Position numbers and translations under genes: made by a program. 8,970 bases of DNA from Betaproteobacteria bacterium RIFCSPLOWO2_02_FULL_68_150 (GTDB lineage: Bacteria > Pseudomonadota > Gammaproteobacteria > Burkholderiales > SG8-39): assembly GCA_001771975.1 (NCBI GenBank), contig MERE01000022.1:1-8970 (forward strand), read 5' to 3'. Positions 6,252-8,970 of this stretch are shown in pieces; positions within the stretch are counted from its first letter, which is position 1, and each line of letters opens with the position of its first letter. The notes beneath the pieces are model-generated. The model made no database searches. It worked only from the letters and a program-made list of their open reading frames with translations, and had not been told where the DNA came from.

Positions 6252-6892
6252 CGGCTCAGTTCGTCCACGCTCTCGACGCAGTGTCGCGGCGCGAGCGCGC
6301 GCAGCGCGGCCGCGGGATGTGCGCCGTAGGCGACGCCGAGGGCATCGACGCCGGCGCTGCGCGCCATCTGCAGGTCGTGCGAGGTATCGCCGATCATGAG
6401 CGCCGCCTGCGCTTCGGTTGCGAGCTCGCGCATCAGTTCGAGCAGCATTGCGGGGTGCGGCTTGGGACGGGTTTCGTCGCCGCAGCGCGAGGCGGCGAAG
6501 TACGGGCCGAGCCCGCTCGCCTGCAGCGCGCGCTCGAGCCCGCGCCGGCTCTTGCCGGTCGCGAGCGCGAGCCGGTGGCCGCGGCCGACCAGGCGTCCGA
6601 GCAGCTCGGGCACGCCGGGAAACAGCTGCATCGCGTCCTCGCGCGCGACGAAGTGCCGGCGGTAGAGTTCGGCGAACTCGGCGTACTGCTCCGGCGGCAG
6701 TGCCGGCACCGCGTGGCGCAGCGAATCGTGCAGTCCCAGCCCGATCACGTGGCTCGCCCGTTCGCGCCCGGGAACCGGCAGCGCCATGTCGCGCGCGGCC
6801 GCCTGGATGCACTCGACGATGGTGGCCGCCGAATCGATCAGCGTGCCGTCCCAGTCGAACACGATCAGCGCATAGCGGCGTTCAGCGCGCAT
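6230..6892 (-). CDS. HAD-family hydrolase, phosphoglycolate phosphatase-like
   Basis: A 220-residue HAD phosphatase of subclass IA. Motif I is FDWDGTLID with the nucleophile Asp13 and acid/base Asp15; motif II is Thr112 in LATGKS; motif III is Lys144 in RPKPHP; motif IV is MIGDTSHDL with Asp169 and Asp173. The helical cap lies between about residues 20 and 85. It resembles Gph, which removes 2-phosphoglycolate formed during DNA repair, but HAD specificity cannot be read from motifs, and pyrophosphatase or sugar-phosphate activities remain possible. The ATG lies 11 bases inside the end of rluC, and the gene overlaps the Rieske gene downstream, so it is an internal operon member. No strong ribosome binding site was seen. 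Confidence 0.9.
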   Translation of the reverse strand: MRAERRYALIVFDWDGTLIDSAATIVECIQAAARDMALPVPGRERASHVIGLGLHDSLRHAVPALPPEQYAEFAELYRRHFVAREDAMQLFPGVPELLGRLVGRGHRLALATGKSRRGLERALQASGLGPYFAASRCGDETRPKPHPAMLLELMRELATEAQAALMIGDTSHDLQMARSAGVDALGVAYGAHPAAALRALAPRHCVESVDELSRWLEANA

Positions 6893-7826
6893 GCGCGGGC
6901 AGATGCTGCTCGGCGAAGCGCCGCAGGGCCTCGGGCCACGGCGCTTCGAGCGCCATCCGTTTGCCGGTAGCGGGATGGTCGAAGGCCAGGCGATGCGCGT
7001 GCAGCAGCAGGCGCCCCACGCCCGTCCTGGCGAGGCTGCGGTTCAATTCGAAGTCGCCGTACTTGTCGTCGCCGACGACCGGATGCCCGGCGTGCGCCAG
7101 ATGGACGCGGATCTGGTGCGTCCTCCCGGTCAGCAGCCTCGCCTCCAGCAGGCTGAACCGGTCGCCGACCGCCAGCGGTCGGATCCGCGTCACGGCGCGC
7201 AGGCCGTCCTCGCGCACGCTCACGCGGCGCTCGCCCGAGGAAGTCACGTACTTGTGCAGGGCGGCGCTCAGCTCGCGGGCGCCGCCGCGCCATCGCCCCT
7301 GCACCGCTGCGAGGTAAATCTTTTCCACTTCGCCGGCGCGCAGCATGCGGTGCAGCTCGAGCAGCGCGCTGCGCTTCTTGGCCACCATCAGCAGGCCCGA
7401 GGTATCGCGATCGAGACGGTGCACCAGCTCCAGGAATTTCGCCTGCGGACGGGCTGCGCGCAGCGCTTCGATGACGCCGTAGCTGACCCCGCTGCCGCCG
7501 TGCACGGCAATCCCCGATGGCTTGTCAATCACCAGCAGGGCCGCGTCCTCATGCACCAGCGGCAGCTCGAGCGGCCGCGGCGCCGGGCGCGACGCCGGAC
7601 TCGCCAGGCGCATCGGCGGCACGCGCACGCGGTCGCCGATACGCAGCCGGTAGTCGGGTCTCACGCGCCCGCTGTTGACGCGTACTTCGCCGCTGCGCAG
7701 CACCCGATAGACGTGGCTTTTCGGCACGCCCTTCAGGCGCCGCAGCAGGTAGTTGTCGATGCGTTGCGCCTCGCCTTCCTCGCCAACTTGCAGCAGAGTC
7801 GCGCGCGCATTGCCTAACTCATTCAT
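6882..7826 (-). CDS. rluC: 23S rRNA pseudouridine synthase RluC
   Basis: Isomerises uridines to pseudouridine in 23S rRNA (955, 2504 and 2580 in E. coli). The 314-residue protein has an N-terminal S4 RNA-binding domain (about 20-80, QRIDNYLLRRLKGVPKSHVY onward) and a RluA-type catalytic domain with the catalytic Asp140 in VHRLDRDTSGLL, plus LLTGRTHQIRVHLAHAGHPVVGDDKYGD near 231-258. The chosen start is the ATG at 7824-7826, which gives MNELGNARATLL; an in-frame ATG at 7997 would add 57 residues unlike the family. The ribosome binding site is weak. RluC divergent from rne is the conserved proteobacterial arrangement, which supports this over other RluA paralogues. First gene of the minus-strand operon. 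Confidence 0.93.
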   Translation of the reverse strand: MNELGNARATLLQVGEEGEAQRIDNYLLRRLKGVPKSHVYRVLRSGEVRVNSGRVRPDYRLRIGDRVRVPPMRLASPASRPAPRPLELPLVHEDAALLVIDKPSGIAVHGGSGVSYGVIEALRAARPQAKFLELVHRLDRDTSGLLMVAKKRSALLELHRMLRAGEVEKIYLAAVQGRWRGGARELSAALHKYVTSSGERRVSVREDGLRAVTRIRPLAVGDRFSLLEARLLTGRTHQIRVHLAHAGHPVVGDDKYGDFELNRSLARTGVGRLLLHAHRLAFDHPATGKRMALEAPWPEALRRFAEQHLPAHAR

Positions 7827-7838
7827 TATGCGTATGAT
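7810..7838 (+). promoter_or_regulatory. Sigma70 promoter for rne, overlapping the rluC start
   Basis: TTGCCT (7810-7815), a 17-base spacer and TATGAT (7833-7838) read toward rne; the boxes match four and five of six consensus bases. The spacer contains the rluC start codon on the other strand. Transcription would start near 7845, giving an rne leader of about 254 bases, similar in scale to the long rne leader of E. coli. Confidence 0.7.
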
Positions 7839-7909
7839 CTCAAGCTCTGCTTCGAGTTGCGAGGCCCAGGGTCCGCAAGACGCGGTGAGCGACAAGCCAC
7901 GCGCCGGAA

Positions 7910-7930
7910 CCTGCCACCTGCCTCCTGCCC
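7910..7930 (+). repeat. Three tandem 7-base CCTGCCN repeats
   Basis: CCTGCCA, CCTGCCT and CCTGCCC follow one another. The last two create CTCCTGC (7922-7928), the same seven bases that pair with the rne Shine-Dalgarno region in the downstream hairpin. Confidence 0.7.
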
Positions 7931-7944
7931 GGCCGCAGCCGGGC
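7927..7944 (+). repeat. GC hairpin in the rne leader
   Basis: GCCCGGC (7927-7933) and GCCGGGC (7938-7944) form a perfect 7-bp stem with a CGCA loop. No T-run follows, so it is not an intrinsic terminator. It sits inside the larger inverted repeat at 7882-7973. Confidence 0.65.
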
Positions 7945-8071
7945 CCGAAGCAGTGGTTAATCTCGCTCACCGCAAGTAGCGATCTTACTGTAGTCATCCG
8001 CGCGCACAGACTCGCAACCCTCTTGTTGGCGACTCATCCTCTGGGAGAGCAATCACCGACCGAACACCGGG

Positions 8072-8091
8072 TCTCCTGCGCGCGCAGGAGA
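8072..8091 (+). promoter_or_regulatory. Hairpin covering the rne ribosome binding site
   Basis: TCTCCTGCGCGCGCAGGAGA is a perfect 20-base palindrome. As RNA it forms an 8-bp stem with a GCGC loop. Its 3' arm contains the rne Shine-Dalgarno AGGAG (8086-8090) and its 5' arm the complementary CTCCT (8073-8077), so folding would hide the ribosome binding site. Confidence 0.7.
8086..8090 (+). promoter_or_regulatory. Ribosome binding site of rne, fixing the GTG start
   Basis: AGGAG is eight bases before the GTG at 8099 but 17 bases before the in-frame ATG at 8108. This spacing supports the GTG start, which also restores the conserved MKRML N-terminus of RNase E. Confidence 0.8.
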
Positions 8092-8098
8092 ACAGGCA

Positions 8099-8970
8099 GT
8101 GAAACGCATGCTATTCAACGCGACGCAGCAGGAGGAGTTGCGCGTCGCCATCGTCGAAGGGCAGAAGCTCGTTGATCTCGACATCGAGTCCGCATCCAGG
8201 GAACAGCGCAAGAGCAACATCTACAAGGGCATCATCACCCGCATCGAGCCCAGTCTCGAGGCGGCGTTCGTCGATTACGGCGAGGAGCGGCACGGCTTCC
8301 TGCCGTTCAAGGAGGTAGCGAAGAGCTACTTTCGCTCCAACGCCGAGCCCGGCCGCGCCCGCATCCAGGACGCGCTCAGCGAGGGCCAGGAGCTGATCGT
8401 CCAGGTGGAGAAGGACGAGCGCGGCAACAAGGGCGCTGCGCTCACCACGTTTCTCAGCCTCGCCGGGCGCTACCTGGTGCTGATGCCGAACAATCCGCGC
8501 GGCGGCGGGGTTTCGCGGCGCATCGAAGGCGAGGAGCGCAACGAGCTGCGCGACACCGTCGAGCAGCTCCAGGTGCCCGAGGGCATGAGCGTGATCGCGC
8601 GCACCGCGGCGATCGGCCGCTCGCTGGAGGAGCTGCAGTGGGATCTCAGCTACCTGATGCAGCTGTGGCGCGCCATCGAGACCGCAGCCAACGACCGCAC
8701 GCCGGGCGCCGACGGCAAGTACGTGGCGCGGCCCTTCCTGATCTACCTCGAGTCGAGCCTGGTGATCCGCGCCATCCGCGACTACCTGCAGCCCGACATC
8801 GGCGAGATCCTGATCGACACGCAGGACATCTACGACCAGGCGTGCGCCTTCATGCAGACCGTGATGCCGGCGACCGTCAACAAGGTCAAGCTGTACCGCG
8901 ACGACGTGCCGCTGTTCTCGCGCTTCCAGATCGAGCACCAGATCGAGAGCGCCTACGCGCGCCACGTCAA
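8099..8970 (+). CDS. rne: Ribonuclease E (5' part; 3' end missing)
   Basis: Endonuclease that starts mRNA decay and matures rRNA and tRNA precursors, and the scaffold of the degradosome. The first 290 codons are present. With the GTG start the protein reads MKRMLFNATQQEELRVAIVE, matching known RNase E. An S1 RNA-binding domain follows at about 39-119 (IYKGIITRIEPSLEAAFVDYG, with Phe57 and Phe67 conserved), within an RNase H-like fold, and the 5'-monophosphate sensor residues Arg168 and Thr169 are in IARTAAIGRS. The frame runs into the DNase I-like domain at about 215 on, but the catalytic aspartates, the zinc-link and the C-terminal scaffold lie past the right edge. RNase G is the main alternative; the divergent rluC and the MKRML start favour RNase E. 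Confidence 0.95.
   Translation, partial: MKRMLFNATQQEELRVAIVEGQKLVDLDIESASREQRKSNIYKGIITRIEPSLEAAFVDYGEERHGFLPFKEVAKSYFRSNAEPGRARIQDALSEGQELIVQVEKDERGNKGAALTTFLSLAGRYLVLMPNNPRGGGVSRRIEGEERNELRDTVEQLQVPEGMSVIARTAAIGRSLEELQWDLSYLMQLWRAIETAANDRTPGADGKYVARPFLIYLESSLVIRAIRDYLQPDIGEILIDTQDIYDQACAFMQTVMPATVNKVKLYRDDVPLFSRFQIEHQIESAYARHV

Larger units (their letters stand above)
7882..7973 (+). repeat. Inverted repeat enclosing part of the rne leader
   Basis: GCGGTGAGCGA (7882-7892) and TCGCTCACCGC (7963-7973) are exact 11-base reverse complements separated by 70 bases. Paired, they would close a domain that contains the GC hairpin at 7927-7944. Confidence 0.7.
7845..8098 (+). promoter_or_regulatory. 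Structured 5' leader of rne
   Basis: The 272-base rluC-rne spacer holds no convincing gene. Read as rne leader RNA it contains a long-range inverted repeat (7882-7892 with 7963-7973), a local hairpin (7927-7944), three CCTGCC repeats (7910-7930) and a ribosome-binding-site hairpin (8072-8091). RNase E is known to control its own mRNA through its 5' leader in E. coli; I infer a similar role here, but I do not see the known gammaproteobacterial element. Confidence 0.55.

Noticed and set aside
7827..7997. Possible 57-residue N-terminal extension of rluC starting at ATG 7997
   Set aside because: The added residues do not resemble RluC, lack a fitting ribosome binding site and would run across the predicted rne promoter and leader structures. 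The start at 7826 gives the usual N-terminus.
7980..8098. rluC promoter around TAAGAT on the minus strand (near 7980-7990)
   Set aside because: The nearest acceptable -35 (TTGCGA) is 24 bases away, too far for sigma70; no other pair fits.
8111..8965. Long minus-strand open frame (284 residues) opposite rne
   Set aside because: It is the complement of a strongly conserved RNase E coding frame in GC-rich DNA, has no recognisable family motif and consists of codon-shadow composition.
1..8970. A previously undescribed multi-gene system, defence island or mobile element
   Set aside because: Every gene belongs to a known housekeeping family in an order typical of betaproteobacteria, and no transposase, integrase, toxin-antitoxin pair, direct-repeat array or abrupt composition change was seen.

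Overview
This is a GC-rich stretch of bacterial chromosome made of tightly packed housekeeping genes. Protein sequences and gene order point to a betaproteobacterium: the order yceD-rpmF-plsX-fabH-fabD is the classic proteobacterial fatty-acid cluster, and it is followed by maf, an RsmI-like methyltransferase, an S49 peptidase, a small Rieske protein, a Gph-type phosphatase, rluC and rne. I cannot assign a genus from the sequence alone. There are no tRNA or rRNA genes, no CRISPR array, no insertion sequence and no sign of recent transfer.

Layout. (1) Bases 1-3591, minus strand: yceD (DUF177), rpmF (ribosomal protein L32), plsX, fabH and the first 233 codons of fabD, which runs off the left edge. 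A strong sigma70-type promoter lies just before yceD (3601-3629). fabH and fabD are separated by a 115-base spacer holding a perfect 36-bp palindrome. (2) Bases 3639-4930, plus strand: maf and an RsmI-like methyltransferase, joined by a TGATG overlap and diverging from yceD across only 47 bases. (3) Bases 4961-7826, minus strand: rluC, gph-like, Rieske and S49 peptidase, all overlapping by 8 to 22 bases and therefore probably one operon; it converges on the methyltransferase gene. (4) Bases 7827-8098: the rluC-rne divergent spacer, which I read as a structured rne leader with a promoter (7810-7838) and a hairpin over the rne ribosome binding site. (5) Bases 8099-8970, plus strand: rne, running off the right edge.

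How the genes work together. PlsX, FabH and FabD are early steps of type II fatty-acid and phospholipid synthesis, co-transcribed with a ribosomal protein and with YceD, linking membrane supply to ribosome production. Maf clears modified nucleotides. RluC modifies 23S rRNA, and the divergent rne gene encodes the main mRNA-decay and rRNA-processing endonuclease.

I found no new multi-gene system. The points worth a second look are regulatory: a palindromic -10 element that may fire both ways between yceD and maf, a nearly leaderless yceD transcript, the fabH-fabD palindrome, and the rne leader, where the Shine-Dalgarno sequence is the right arm of a perfect palindrome and a second copy of its complement lies upstream.
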